From Macrocybe gigantea (Eukaryota; Basidiomycota; Agaricomycetes; Agaricales; Callistosporiaceae), in the NCBI GenBank assembly GCA_011319805.1, contig SJRY01000234.1:806001-870000 (forward strand): 64,000 nt of DNA, in the 5' to 3' direction. Positions 46,509-58,313 of this stretch are shown piece by piece. The translations under genes were made by a program, and so were the position numbers. Numbering within the stretch: position 1 is the stretch's first letter; each line of letters begins with the position of its first letter. Under the pieces are notes generated by a model. It was not told where the DNA came from, searched no databases, and saw only the letters and a program-made list of their open reading frames with translations.

Positions 46509-47692
46509 ATGGCAACCACTCAGGTGATTGTCTACACCTAGTCTTCCTGGTCAGACCTGTTCATGCATCTGCATTGTTTGCTAGCATTATCTATGGGCAT
46601 CAGGCCATTTTCTTTTGCTAATTTCTGCCCTCCGCTATTTCTTGGCTTGGTTCACCTTCAAAGGTGTTTCTGTCTGGTGGTATAAAGGTGAGATCGTTTG
46701 CGCTCTTTAGTGCCGTTTGAAGGCGTTGATGCAGTTGTCTGCGATGCACAGCGAGTTTCACTGGCGCCCTTGTTAGCTATGCCATCGTCTGCCAGTCAGT
46801 GTTCTCGCTTTCCTCTGCGTTATCACCGAACCCAGAGATCTCATCTCTTATCGCTCATTTCCCGGTTCTGCAACTGCAGCAAAGTCCTCGGTGTATGTTT
46901 CGTTCGGCGAATGACGTAACCCGTCTCTGGCTCACCTTTTCTTAGACTCCACAACCTAACGCAACGTATATTCGCCGAGCCTTGCTAGATGAGGTAGGAT
47001 GAATCCTTGTACACGCTTGTTCAAAGTGCTGAACTTTTTCTGTGTATCAGAATGTTCAATACTTTATCTTGGCATTCTTCTGGTGGTCCTCGAAACCCGT
47101 TACAAGTGAGTGTTGGTGAATGATGCCAATAGAGAGACTTAATGACCACGTATCTAGTCGCGTTGTTGCCATATGCTATTTTCTCCTTGTTCCATGCCCT
47201 GACTTTTACGCGCACGACATTAATGCCGCAGTTCCTACCTCCTGGACCGCCGTCGAGCCAGGGAGGTGCTCCTCAACCCCACCCACTTGCCAAGAGGCTG
47301 CAGGTCTGGGTCAAATGTCAGTGCTCATGTCTTTTAACTTCTGACATGGAACTGACGAGAATTTTACTGTCCCAGCTAATTATGATGGAGCGATGAAGGT
47401 TGTCGCATATACTGAACTCGTCATCATGGTCCGCGTAGCTCTAGGCGCACTTACATTGCAAAATTCACTCTTGACGCCGATTGTGTATGCGCAATTCTTG
47501 AAGCAGCGATACTATCAGTCGGGCTTCACACGAGAGGCGTGCGCCAAGAGCTCTGCTTACGTTGATCGACTTGTACGCAGACCAGGAAATCCTCCGATGG
47601 TTGTGCAGGTCTGGGAGAGGGTTCAGTACCTGGCGGGAAGATTTGTCGGGAGCACGTTGGCGCCGAACGCTGACGCCGCTGGTCAACGGTAG
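46509..47692 (+). CDS. POM33: Pom33/TMEM33-family multi-pass ER/nuclear-pore membrane protein
   Basis: A first mini-exon encodes MATTQ; splicing to 46585 gives HYLWASGHFLLLISALRYFL then AWFTFKGVSVWWYK. The next pieces are ASFTGALVSYAIVCQSVKVL and GTPQPNATYIRRALLDE, followed by NVQYFILAFFWWSSKPVTIA and LLPYAIFSLFHALTFTRTTL. The cytosolic C-terminus, YLAGRFVGSTLAPNADAAGQ, is amphipathic. Four hydrophobic segments, with the LFHALTFTRT motif, match Tmem33/Pom33/Per33. Yeast Pom33 supports nuclear pore distribution; the TMEM33 branch shapes ER tubules. The many tiny exons make start choice important; MATTQ is chosen because every later junction then stays in frame. A CACGTG lies at 46382-46387, 127 bp upstream. 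Confidence 0.85.
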
Positions 47693-47813
47693 AGGATTTA
47701 TTTACGTGCCCGGTTCTAATAAAATTGTGGGACCAACATTTATTGAAACAAATAGTGATAAATAAGAATGATATTCTGGGCACGTCCCGTCTTTTTTTTG
47801 TAAGTCCGAGTCG

Positions 47814-50220
47814 ATGTCCCGTATACCCGTGCCTACCCACTCTCCCTCGTCCCAAAGGAACCTCTCCTCCCCCGTTCCATTTCCTCCGGAGCGTGCCAAT
47901 TCTCCTATACCTCGTAACAGCTCTCATCCGGCCAATCCCTCGTCTTCCATGTCCTCTTTATCTGCACACCAGAGTTCTATCTCCGACACTAGGAAAAAGC
48001 AGTCCAGGAGAGATGAGGTCAGTCTTTCGTTGCACAGCTCTCTTGCTTATTTTATTCTAAATTAGCCCTCTTCAAGGCCATTCGTAAGAAAATAGAGTCC
48101 GAGTTAGCGCGTAAGAGAACAATTTCCACCACGCAAGGCCAGCGCAGCGGAAGACGCGGAGGGAAGCCGGCCCCGGCCAAGGGGACTGTCGCTGCGCTCA
48201 AACCCTCTCCCGCGCTGACTGTTCCGGAGAACATCACCGTTGCGGAAGCCAGCCAGCTATGTGCGGCCAAGAGGACTGACTGTGTGCTCGTCGTCGATGA
48301 CGAGGAAGGCTTGAGCGGTATCTTTACTGCCAAGGACCTCGCCTATCGGGTATGCCCTTGACCATTCGGTTCTTTTTTGCCTACTCACCCAGGATACGAT
48401 AGGTCACTGCAGAGGGCTTGGATCCTCACACCACTCCTGTTCATCAGATTATGACCCGCAATCCCATGGTCACCCGCGATACTACAAGCGCGACTGAAGC
48501 TCTTCAACTCATGGTGTCCAGACACTTTAGGCACCTTGTATGTCCCCACTACATGTCGGCATCGTCTGTGGCTTTCGCTGACTGATAATCACAGCCAGTC
48601 TGTAACGAAGAGGGAAACGTCGTCGGGTTGCTGGATATCACCAAAGTCTTTCATGAAGCTCTCGGCAAGGTCGAGCGCAGCTCTGCCGCGTCTGAACAGC
48701 TTTTCAGCGCCATGGCTGGCGTGCAGTCCGAGTTGGGTTCCATTGAGAAGAGCCCACAGGCGGCTGCCATGCTCGCTTGGGCAGAGAAGCTCAGGGAAAG
48801 AACCGCATTGCCGGATTTAACGACAGTCATGGACTCCAGAACGCAGCCCGCCACGGTTGGCCCCAAGACGACCGTTCGAGAAGTCGCTCGCCTCATGAAG
48901 GAGAGGCGAACGACCGCCGTATGCGTCATGGAAGCCGCGACTCCCACTTCGCCCGGTTTACCTAGTGGTCCCAGAATTGCGGGTATCTTCACTAGCAAAG
49001 ATGTCGTCCTGCGTGTCATTGCCGCTGGACTTGACGCTACCAGATGCAGCGTTGTCAGAGTCATGACTCCGCATCCTGACACCGCGCCTCCTGCTCTGAC
49101 TATTCACGATGCCTTGAAGAAAATGCACAGTACGCCTACATTTGACGCAGATTTTCTTTTGTCTTTTATGCTCAAGCTTTTTGCCAGATGGCCATTATCT
49201 CAATCTTCCCGTTCTTGAGGACGACGGACGCCTGGTCGCAATTGTTGATGTACTCACTCTGACCTATGCGACTCTGGAACAGGTGCGTACCGTGTCGCTG
49301 GGCTGGTGGTGGTGGATTCGATCCTTCACCTATAGATGAATGCCATGTCTGGCGACACGGCCTCTGACACTGGAGGCGGACCCCTTTGGGGCCGCTTTTT
49401 TGAATCTATCGGTCACGACGATACCGAATCAATGCTTTCCGGGTCACACCACGGCACACAGGACATGCGTTCTCTAGCTTCGTTCAATGACATGAGCCAC
49501 CTACAGCAGTCTCCTCACTCCGAAGTTCACCCCAACGACTCTGCTTCCGTGATGGACGATGATCATGCATCTGCTCTTGAAGGATATGCTCAGAAGAGGG
49601 GCCTCTCCATACCCAGCGGTCTAACACCTCTCCCAGTCGAAGATGGCACTTATGTTTTCAAATTCCGGACTCCGAGCGGAAGAACCCACCGTTTTCAGGC
49701 AAGGCATGATAATGTTGAACATCTCAGGGAAATTGTTGCGGGTAAATTAGCCACCGATCCCTTTTTCACAGAATCAAAGGCCGAAGAAGGTGCCATCAGA
49801 CCCGATCCCGTTGATTTCTCTCTCTCTTACACCGACGCCGACGGTGATACCGTGTTGATCACGGCCGATAATGATGTCACGGATGCCGTCAAGATCGCCC
49901 GGGCGACTGGTACAGATCGCGTCGTGCTCTTTGTTCAAGGTGGCAAGGGCTGGACCGATGCAGGTGCTGACAGAAGCGAGGCCACACCATCTGCCGTTAC
50001 TGCGGCAGCGGAAAAGGAAGTGAAGGAGGTTGAGAAGACGGAGACCATTATCGCCGAACCGCCTGTTTATCAACCGCCTCCGGCTCCAAGACCTCCTGTC
50101 GTGCAAGAAGAGATCCTTGGTATCCCGAAAGACCTTCTCCTGCCTGCTAGCATTGGAGCTCTGGCTGTGGTCATTATCGGCGTCTTTACGATTTCCCGGC
50201 TCACCGCGTCCCGCTATTAA
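47814..50220 (+). CDS. CBS-domain and PB1-domain protein with C-terminal membrane anchor (Mug70-like)
   Basis: A Ser/Pro-rich N-terminus is followed by a basic helix (IRKKIESELARKR). Two CBS pairs come next: ITVAEASQLCAAKRTDCVLV with GLSGIFTAKDLAYRV and VHQIMTRNPMVTRDTTSATE; then TTVREVARLMKERRTTAVCV with IAGIFTSKDVVLRVIAAGLD and VRVMTPHPDTAPPALTIHDA. After a Ser/His-rich linker, a PB1 domain shows YVFKFRTPSGRTHRFQ and the acidic OPCA-like YTDADGDTVLITADNDVTDA. The protein ends in one transmembrane segment (LLLPASIGALAVVIIGVFTI). This layout matches S. pombe Mug70 and related fungal proteins. CBS pairs usually sense adenine nucleotides, PB1 mediates heterodimers; the physiological role is unknown. 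No frame break. Confidence 0.9.
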
Positions 50221-50469
50221 AAAAACAAAAGCTCAGAAAAGATTATGGACATTTCGAAAAGTCTGGAAGGGGATATCCATCCTATTAATTCTTCTGTTTA
50301 TTACCCGTAGAATTGATCTATCTACACGCCTGTTTGCTGCGTAACTGCTTCACGATGTGCGACGATTGGAATGAAATTCATTGTTATGTTGTCACGTGGT
50401 CTGATACTTCGATGAACCCGATCATTCTGACTATTCTCTTCGAGGCTTGATCGTCGTTTTATTCTACAA

Positions 50470-52040
50470 ATGCCCAAGTCCGAACGTGAAGAGGTTCTGG
50501 CTGCGCTGGTAGCTCTATGACTACCCTATATTCGTTACATGCTCATGACCGCATCCAGACGTCGCGGCTCTTCTCGGCAATGCTGGACGACCTGGTCCTA
50601 GACGCCGCGTTGGCGTCGCACCATGATCTTGCTCGGAGCCAGGCCATCTGTCGCATATGTCACACACAGTAAGTGATCGGTTTTGCAGAACGTGTAGCGG
50701 CCTCCCCTCTAGACTGAATCGATCCGGCCTTTAGATGTGGTTCAGGTACGGGTAGCCATCCACCCTTGTCCGAGGGCGCTGACAAAGGAAGGGAGAATAA
50801 TTAGTGCACGCTCCTAAAGCGTCTACTATCGTTACGCAGTCCACAGCTCCGCATTCGCGCGATGCGACCCCTGCCTCCGTCAGTGATGTCAAAGCAGTGA
50901 ACGGCACGTCCGGAACAGGAACGAATACTCCGACGAGTGTCAAGGACGGGAATCTGTATCTAGAGTGCGTGAATTGCAATAGACAGGCAAGTCCCATTTG
51001 CATCTTTTCTTGTTCTATTTCTGACAATGATCCTCGTCAACTCGTCGCAGATTGCCTCCAATCGTTACGCCCCTCACTTGAATTCCTGCATGGGTCTAGC
51101 TTCTGCGCGCAGGGGTACAGCTCGAAATAACGCTATTAAAACTAAGTTAGTAATTCTTTGCTGTTTCGCATGCAATATTTCGATTGCCTCTCGCCTAGGC
51201 CAGAAACGGGGAGGTCCATCTCCCCAGCGTCTGAAATGGGACATACTTCGGACGACAGCAAATCCAAGGGCAAGTCTAAGTCCAAGAGCAAGCTTGCCGG
51301 TAGATTCCTTCATCCTCTGCGTACTTATTTTGAGGTTGACGCAGACATAGATGAAGCGGAATTCAATCTCAAAAGGAAAAGGGTATGTGTCATTTCTCCC
51401 TACGTGACTTTTAATTAAAAACCCCATCGCTCCAGCTAAACTCTCCTCAAATCTCACCCAACAAGAAGCCCAAGAAACAAAAACCTTCAGGTAGACAAAA
51501 GGGGCTGCGCATGCTCATCCAATTTCTTATTGGCAACATCTAGGTTCTCCAGTCTCTCGTCTCAAGGCTGCTCCGACTCTACAAGTATTCCAACCACAGT
51601 GAGTTCCTTGTAAAGCGACGTCGCATTAGATAAATCATCATTCTTCTCAGCAAAAGCCCTTTTCCCCATCGTTATCTGCGTCCAAGATACCATCCAGGCT
51701 CAGAGATTCTTCAACGGCATCTTTCATAGATCGTTCTTCCGCTTCCGATTCCTCTCGTTCTTCGTCACCGGATAGGATTTCGGCAGCTACACCTGCTTCA
51801 TCGTCCTTCACTCATAGTCCAAATCTCTCGAGCAGGGCCATTGGAAATAATGGCAAAGCTAAACCGGCTGGCACCGGTCCTCCTAAGCGCTTCAGTCCTC
51901 CGCGTCCCCCGCCCATCCAAGTTCCTGATTACTCCTTGGGTAAGTCACTGCCCATTCCTAGAAATTGGTTCTTGATGACGGTCTTAGATATCGACGGTGG
52001 TGACGAGACTGGATCATCAACCGACTCTGATAGCTCATGA
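50470..52040 (+). CDS. SGF11: Sgf11, SAGA deubiquitinase-module zinc-finger subunit
   Basis: The N-terminal helix MPKSEREEVLAALTSRLFSA then MLDDLVLDAALASHHDLARS is the Sgf11 segment that clasps Sgf73/Sus1/Ubp8. After a Thr/Ser-rich linker, the Sgf11 zinc finger is LYLECVNCNRQ/IASNRYAPHL then NSCMGLASARRGTARNN, with C-x2-C-x9-H-x3-C ligands; it is split by an intron between NRQ and IAS. Downstream exons encode a basic Ser/Lys-rich tail (KSKGKSKSKSKLAGRFLHP) and DIDEAEFNLKRKR, ending DGGDETGSSTDSDSS. The finger contacts the nucleosome acidic patch and positions Ubp8 to remove H2B ubiquitin. The tail is much longer than in yeast, as usual for basidiomycetes. CACGTG at 50393-50398 lies 72 bp upstream. 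Confidence 0.9.
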
Positions 52041-52306
52041 TATCATGACATTGCTTGTCTCCCCGAACCGTCGCATTGCTTTCATGCCCTGTTTTTTGAA
52101 TTTTTTTTTGAAACTGTATATTTACCACTGAATCTTTTTATGTACTGGAACACATCAATTGACGACAGAGAGAAGAAATCTAAACCTCTAAAATATGTAC
52201 GTCTGAACAATCTATACAAAGCCACATATTACAGACAAGACCCTATCCCAGAGGGGTTTTTTTTTCTGTTCTTTTGTATTCGTCAGTGTCTATGCCGAGT
52301 AGCCTG

Positions 52307-54843
52307 TCAGTCGACTGACAACCTCGAGGGTATGCGAGACGGCAACAACAGCCATAGGCAAACCATCGTTGCCCCGAGCGGAACAGTCAAGTAGGTCAAC
52401 GTCTGCGCGCCGCTGACGTCTGCGACAGCTCCAGCGATTAGAGGAAACACGGCTGAAATATAGTCTTCATGATTGCTTCAAATTGACGAAAAGTCTTTAC
52501 AAGACGTACCGCTGCCAATACTGGAGAAAGTTGAGCTGGGAGGCCAAAGAGGACCGCTTCTTAATGGTAGACATAGGCAGGCAGGAATACAAGGCCTACA
52601 TGATCGTCATGCTGCTCATGTGCACTTCGGGCGGAACGAGATCGTTTGCCATGCTCAAGCAAGCTGGAAATATTGGACCGTACACGGTTCCAATGATACT
52701 CGCGGAAACTGCGTTTTCGACGGAGGAGTTGATGACCCATATGAGTATCTGCATGACGAGGGCAATCACTACAGCAGTGTTCAGGCCATTTGATACCGTT
52801 TTTTCCGAGAATGATACAAACCTCTGCGCAAATTTTTAGGAAAGGAAAGAGATGAACATGCGATTGACGACTTACAAAGATGTTAGAACGACCAATTTCC
52901 TCTGTGTAAATGTCATACTGTGGTGCGATTCAACCACTTCGTTAGAAGGGTATACAGAATATCAACTCACAGCGGCTCAAAGTAGCCCCATAGGAAGCGG
53001 CCAATGGTAATGCCGCCCCAGAAACCAGAAGTAACGTATCCTGCTGTTTTTGGATTTGCGTGCTGATGCCAAAATCTAAGCGTACTACAGCAGAAGCAGA
53101 CGATCTGCGCACCCTTACGGCAAGTAAATATGTGACCATCTAGATGAACAGTGAATATGCATATCGAAATCGGAGTTGGCAGTACATACAAGACCTTGGG
53201 TGGAAGTTTCGCTGGTACGAGATTAAAGCTGTATCAGGGTGCTGATGGTGATATACAAGTGGCACGAACCTGCCGGTATAGAGAAATGCGAATATTGAGA
53301 AAGCCCACTGATAAACCATCGTGAGCGCATGCAAAAACGCTTAAGGGTCCGTAGGTCATTTCGCTTGGCAAATGATGTGCAGTTCACTTACAGGAGCGTG
53401 TCTTGGGCTGCCTTGGTGAGTCCACTGGAGAAGGCATCCCTGACAACGACTGCGATTTCTTTGCGTGGTCAGCTAATGCCTGTTCTCTATCCCTGAGAAA
53501 TTCGCGGAGAGTGGGTTTGAATGTGCAGAACAACAAAAAGGCATTTATTCCCGAGAGGACGAGCGATCCGTAATAAAATCGAGGCCAAGGAACACCAGCC
53601 GACACCAGTGACTGGCAGACTAGAGGCGAAACAACTCCACCAAAACCTAGATACAGCCTGTTAAAACGCAAGGAAGGACGACGTGATCTAGGGCTTACTC
53701 CAAAGGCCGTACGAAAGGCCGATTGACTGCTTAGGTCCGGATGCGTAGTAGTCATTTCTAGGGCAAGTTCAGTTGACGAGAAAATTATATCGAAAGAGTA
53801 GTCACAGAGTGGCTATAGCATGCAAAAGAAGGATCAATTGAATGTCAAAACATTGTAGAAAAAATATCGCCAAACCTGTCCACAATGAGCGCGAAAATGC
53901 AGCCAAGCCATACGCGCAAAATAAAGCTGAAAATCCTCTCGCCGAAGCCAGCATAACAAAATTTAGAGAATGGAAAATGCATCCTATGATTAAGAGCAGA
54001 TGGCGTGCTTGCGAAGACGAGAATCCCACGGCGTTTTGGGGGACGCGATCCCTTCTGATCGTGATCAAGCGCCGTAAAATAGGCAGGAAGGTACCATAGA
54101 AGGTTCAGTCTTCTCTAGAGAGATCCGACCGAGAAAACTGATGAATGACTCGACTAAAAGTGTCCCAATCGTAAATCTGTATGTCGTGAGCGCACATAAG
54201 CTATGACATAGTAATGCAACATGCCCAACAGTGTTTCCGGCAAAGAGTAAAGTGGATACCATCGGACTCATGTGAAATTCGGCTTTGAAAACTGTGACAG
54301 TCCTTGAGATCCGTTCATCTGTAGGTCAAGGAGGAACTATACATGGTAACACCGTTGCGGTGACTGTGGACGTGAATATCGTAGCGTCCCTGGATGTTTG
54401 GAATACTTACCTCCGTCACCCCAGCCGCAAAGAAAATAAGCTAAAAACCCGCTGGCTAAACGCCACTTCAGACGATCCCGACCAGGGTCCGAAGATTCAC
54501 TGGGTGTTTCGCTTTTATGACTGAGGACACGGCTAGGAGCAGTTGTCGAGGCTGGAGAATCGCATGCTGAGGGGAAAGAATCTGCACGTTCCGGCAGAGT
54601 TGGGCTGTCGAAGTATTCTGTACCATGTATAGTGGACAGCGGCGAAAGAGCAGGTGTTGGGAGAGTTGGTGCTGCATCCTGCTCTTGTGGTTCGTCACTG
54701 ACAGCACTTCCCTCAGAAAGGAAGGAGGGGCCAGTGGTGAGTAGCCGAGGAACCGTACTCAGGGGATGAATAGAGCTGCGCCGACGACCTCTGAGAGTCG
54801 ATTGGCATGGCTCCAAAACGACAGGGCGAATGAGAGACGACAT
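52307..54843 (-). CDS. Major facilitator superfamily transporter with long cytosolic N-terminus
   Basis: About 150 Ser/Pro-rich residues (MSSLIRPVVLEPCQSTLRGR onward) precede TM1 (RLASGFLAYFLCGWGDG). Later helices include FHMSPMVSTLLFAGNTVGFI, LLLIIGCIFHSLNFVMLASA, FGFGGVVSPLVCQSLVSAGV and YGSLVLSGINAFLLFCTFKP. The central loop holds TLREFLRDREQALADHAKKS. The second half has YVTSGFWGGITIGRFLWGYF, a typical A-like loop signature, and ends in a helix with ATMVCLWLLLPSRIPSRLSV. The layout resembles fungal fucose-permease-like/Bsc6-type MFS proteins. The substrate is not predictable. Several small exons around 53760-54330 are not fully resolved. It is divergent from the second PTH2 gene (622 bp gap). 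Confidence 0.8.
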
Positions 54844-55465
54844 GGATTCCTTATGGCGAGTCGAACAGAATCATCTGGCATTGTTATACCCATCGGACCT
54901 TAGAGTGCAGAAAAAAAATTGGTGTTCAACCTCGCGAATATTGCCTGAAAGATGATACCGGTCCGCGAATGTCTCCAAAAATTGGTGTCCAAATTTAATG
55001 TTGCCTGTGGGACCTTTGAGAGGCTAGCAGGCGATCAACACCGGGGCTTCGGAAGCACGGTGGTCGGGCTTCTCATTTGCACCCTAGTCAATACGAATGA
55101 TCCTGTGGAACGAGCTGAGACGTAATCAGTGAGTGGCCGGATCTTCGAGCGGTTCCGGCAAGTTGTGCCAGGAAGACAAATGTTTGATGGTAATGAGAAG
55201 GATGATCAAGCGCGTGAGTGCTTCATTGATTCTTTGCCAGGGGGAGAATGTATTTTTCAGGAAGTCATGGAGCACGAAGCGGTAGATTGAACCATATTTG
55301 AATCTGAGAGAATTTCCGAGGTCCCTGTTTCCAAGGGCCGCAGACGCGAGTGTCCTGTTGTCAGACACCATGTAGGAGCACGAGGCAACCGGAGCAAGGC
55401 AGAAGATTTGAGGCGAAGAGAAACGGGGGAACGCGTTTGGAGAAAAGCCGAACGCGTGACCGCGA
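54844..55465. promoter_or_regulatory. Divergent promoter, MFS transporter / second PTH2 gene
   Basis: 622 bp. The sequence attggtgt followed by accaa-type words repeats at about 54919-54928 and 54971-54980 (AATTGGTGTxCAA), a short direct repeat. A minus-strand open frame (55126-55485) runs through the region and into the PTH2 exon but shows no family motif, so I treat it as non-coding. Confidence 0.4.
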
Positions 55466-56464
55466 ATGGTGAGCTTCAAACTCATGGACGACGGTCAGTT
55501 TCCTCAATGATTGCATGCTGCTTTGCTGAAGACGTACAGCCAAAGCATATTTGCTGCTTACGCTTGCCTCGCTTTCGACTGGCTACTTGATCGGCCGTGG
55601 GTCGCAGAAAGCCTTAAAAAGGTTACATCGCGAACGCGACGCTACGAGCAGTTTCGGAAACCAAGCGGAAACTGAAGAAAAAACCTGCCTAGGACTCTCG
55701 GAAGAATCTGAAGATTGCAAGCTGGCCAGTTCCTAATGCAAACGTGGTGATATATTGCGAGCTTGACATTCTCCATCAGGCTCTTGTTGTTCGGACGGAC
55801 TTGGGAATGTCGACGGGAAAGATAGCTGCTCAGTAAGGAAGAATCTGCATGGGGCTTCGTATCGCTCAAACCCCACTCCTTTTGTTAGGTGCTCGTGAGT
55901 AATCACTCATGCTTCAGTCGAGGACATTGACCGTTTATTCCCCAAGTCATGCCGCACTAGCATGCTATAAAACACTGCTGTCATCAAACCCTCAGGTCAG
56001 TAACGTCTCCGTTTGCATGTCGTCTTCTATGATGAATATCTTTGCCATCTGTAGTGGCTGAGACGATGGGAGAGAACAGGGTGGGTATCCGTAACATCAG
56101 TTTCGGTTCTGGAATCAGACGATTGCGCTATCAGGCAAACGAAGGTGACACTGCGATGCAACGATGAAGCAGAGTTGCTATTACTGCAGAAGCAGGCGCG
56201 GTCTCTTCGATTGTGTGCCCAATCAATACAGGACGCGTACGTTGGATTGAGTCATTTGGTCGACATCATTATAATAAATTATCATGACGATTCTTATTTT
56301 TGTCGGGCAGCGGGAGGACGCAGATCACTGCCGGGTCGAGGACTGTCCTCGGGATTGCGGGTGAAGATGATAGTATCTTTGTTCGTCTTTCTTGAGATTG
56401 ATGCTGATTCGCAGGACCTGTGAGGTTGGTGAATCAAGTGACGGGCAAACTCAGGCTGCTGTAG
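55466..56464 (+). CDS. PTH2: Peptidyl-tRNA hydrolase 2 (Pth2), paralogue B
   Basis: The start MVSFKLMDD splices at 55494-55539 into a hydrophobic segment (AKAYLLLTLASLSTGYLIGR), a membrane anchor. A Glu/Ser linker follows (EEKTCLGLSEESEDCK), then the catalytic blocks: ALVVRTDLGMSTGKIAAQ, HAALACYKTLLSSNPQ, then an exon with WLRRWE, KVTLRCNDEAELLLLQKQAR, SLRLCAQSIQDA, GRTQITAGSRTVLGIAGPV and RLVNQVTGKLRLL. The ending matches paralogue A ([10 protein letters not shown]). The linker-to-catalytic and AAQ-to-HAA joins are inferred; intron edges there are not certain. Divergence from A is large, so this is an old duplicate or separate lineage, not a recent tandem copy. Confidence 0.82.
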
Positions 56465-56664
56465 AAGTGTCGTGTATATATTAACGAGTAGGATAACTAG
56501 TCCAATATTGTTGAGAGCAGTGGAAAAAAGGCAGCGACGGCAAACACGGCGTTGGGGACCCGCTTGTGACTGCAACAACATTGTTACTCACTCTCCTGCC
56601 AACTCTCATCCGCTCATTTCTCTCCTTTCGCAGGTCGATTCTCTCCTTATCCCCGTCCGTCGCC

Positions 56665-58313
56665 ATGTCGGCTCGGTCCTACAACTACGACGACCCCTCT
56701 CGCCTACAGCCATACCCACATCCACAAACCGACTTTAAGGCGTCGTATGACGACCTCATCGACGAGCATTCCAAGCCATACTCTGCAAACGCCCGACACC
56801 AGACATTCTCTATTGAAACCTCTCTCAATAACCATCGCCGCGGCCCGTCGATACCTCTGGGCTCAAAAAGCATTGCATCGTCAAAGCAATCAGACGACAC
56901 ATCACACGAACCGTTAGCGCCCATTTCTTATCCTCCCGTGGTGCCCGTAAAGGAGACGGACCCTCGGAGTCTGTGGCAAAAGGTTTTTAACCGCTTTTCG
57001 CGCCTTCCGTGTCGGTCTTGCTCACTCCTCAGTCGCAGATTCTCCCGGAATCCCTGGCATGCCGTCTTTACGTTCTCACTGTCCTTATCGAAACAACAGT
57101 GGATCTGGCCATTGAAGGAGAACTCCTGCTTCGTGTCCGAGCAGACGACAACGACAACGATCCAATGACGTCGCGAAAAATGCCCGTATACCTGAGCATC
57201 TTTGCCTTGGCTCAGTGCGTCGCCTGCTGTGCCAGGCTAGCCATCGAATTTGACGTCGTGTCCTCTTTTCTACAGTGTATTTCAGCTCGTCATGGCCTGT
57301 GACGCGGTGTATGCGCGAAACACGCTACAATTCATCTGCTTGACGTATGATCTGTGCCCGGTCTCGTATATAACATAAAACTAAAGCCGCACCCTAGGAT
57401 ATTCAACGCGCTCTTCCTCGTTTACGCCATCATACAAATTGGAGAAATCCGCGATGCCGTCTCTGGCGCAGCCTCCACTAAAGGAATTTCAAGCATTCCT
57501 ATCAATGTGCTCACGACCATCATCCCCATTGTCATATCTGTGGCCGAAGTCGCCTACATCGCTCTGGGTTGGAAAATTTACAATGAGTTTGGCTGGAAGG
57601 TGTACAAATTCCTCGGTGCGGACCGACGAATTAAAAAAATGTACGCCAACTATCAAATCTACGAATGTCTCGTCAAATTCGACGTCTTCTTCTGGGTCGG
57701 GTTCTCCGTGCAGTTCATCTGGCTCGTGCTTCAGAAGACTGACTGGGAATACTATGTCACATGTGCTGCTCTGCCGCTGTCCATCGTTCTCCTTGTTGAG
57801 GGGCACCTTGCGGCCCGTCACGAGAACAAGTGGATGATGGCCACTTTCATGTCAGGGTGCATTGGCGCGATGGTATATTTTATCTACAAGGTCAATACAT
57901 TAATTTTCATGCCCTGCGCTTCCCGTTCTTCACTTACCGACTGCCGTTTAGCTCATCAAAGTGCTCTTATACAAGTCGACAGATCAGTTCAAGTTCGTCT
58001 GGAAATCACTTACTGTGTTTTGTGAGTTGTCTTTTTCCCTCGTGCCGCCATAAATCTCAATGGGATCCTCAGCAATCATCGCCATCGTTCTCCTTCTCGT
58101 TACTTTCCTCTTCTCTGCCCTTGTGATGAGGAATTTCGGTCACGGACTCAAAGATGCCTGTATGTTTTCTGATATCTTCTCGTAAATTGTCTGTTCAGCT
58201 CTCTGTTTCCCTTTTCAGTGGCGAGGAAACATGCACCTCAGCATGACCGTTTCACTTCGCAAGCGCATCGACGTGCGGCGAGCACAAACCTTAACCGCAT
58301 GAGCATTGACTAA
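56665..58313 (+). CDS. Multi-pass membrane protein, UPF0658 Golgi-type
   Basis: A cytosolic N-terminus of about 100 residues (MSARSYNYDDPSRLQPYPHP, Ser/Pro-rich) splices from SLWQK into SQILPESLACRLYVLTVLIE then TTVDLAIEGELLL, beginning the membrane part. Helices follow: VYLSIFALAQLFQLVMACDA, LFLVYAIIQIGEIRDAV, NVLTTIIPIVISVAEVAYIA, FVFFWVGFSVQF-like FDVFFWVGFSVQFIWLVLQK, YVTCAALPLSIVLLVEGHLA, FMSGCIGAMVYFIYKLIKVL and FSIIAIVLLLVTFLFSALVM. The motif YNEFGWKVYKFLGADRRIKK lies between helices. The tail ends ASTNLNRMSID. Topology and motifs suggest the fungal UPF0658 Golgi membrane family; the name is from memory of that family. Function is unknown. Confidence 0.78.

Noticed and set aside
55126..55485. 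A minus-strand gene of 119 codons upstream of the second PTH2
   Set aside because: It overlaps the PTH2 first exon in antisense, has no recognisable motif, and shows no splice continuity.
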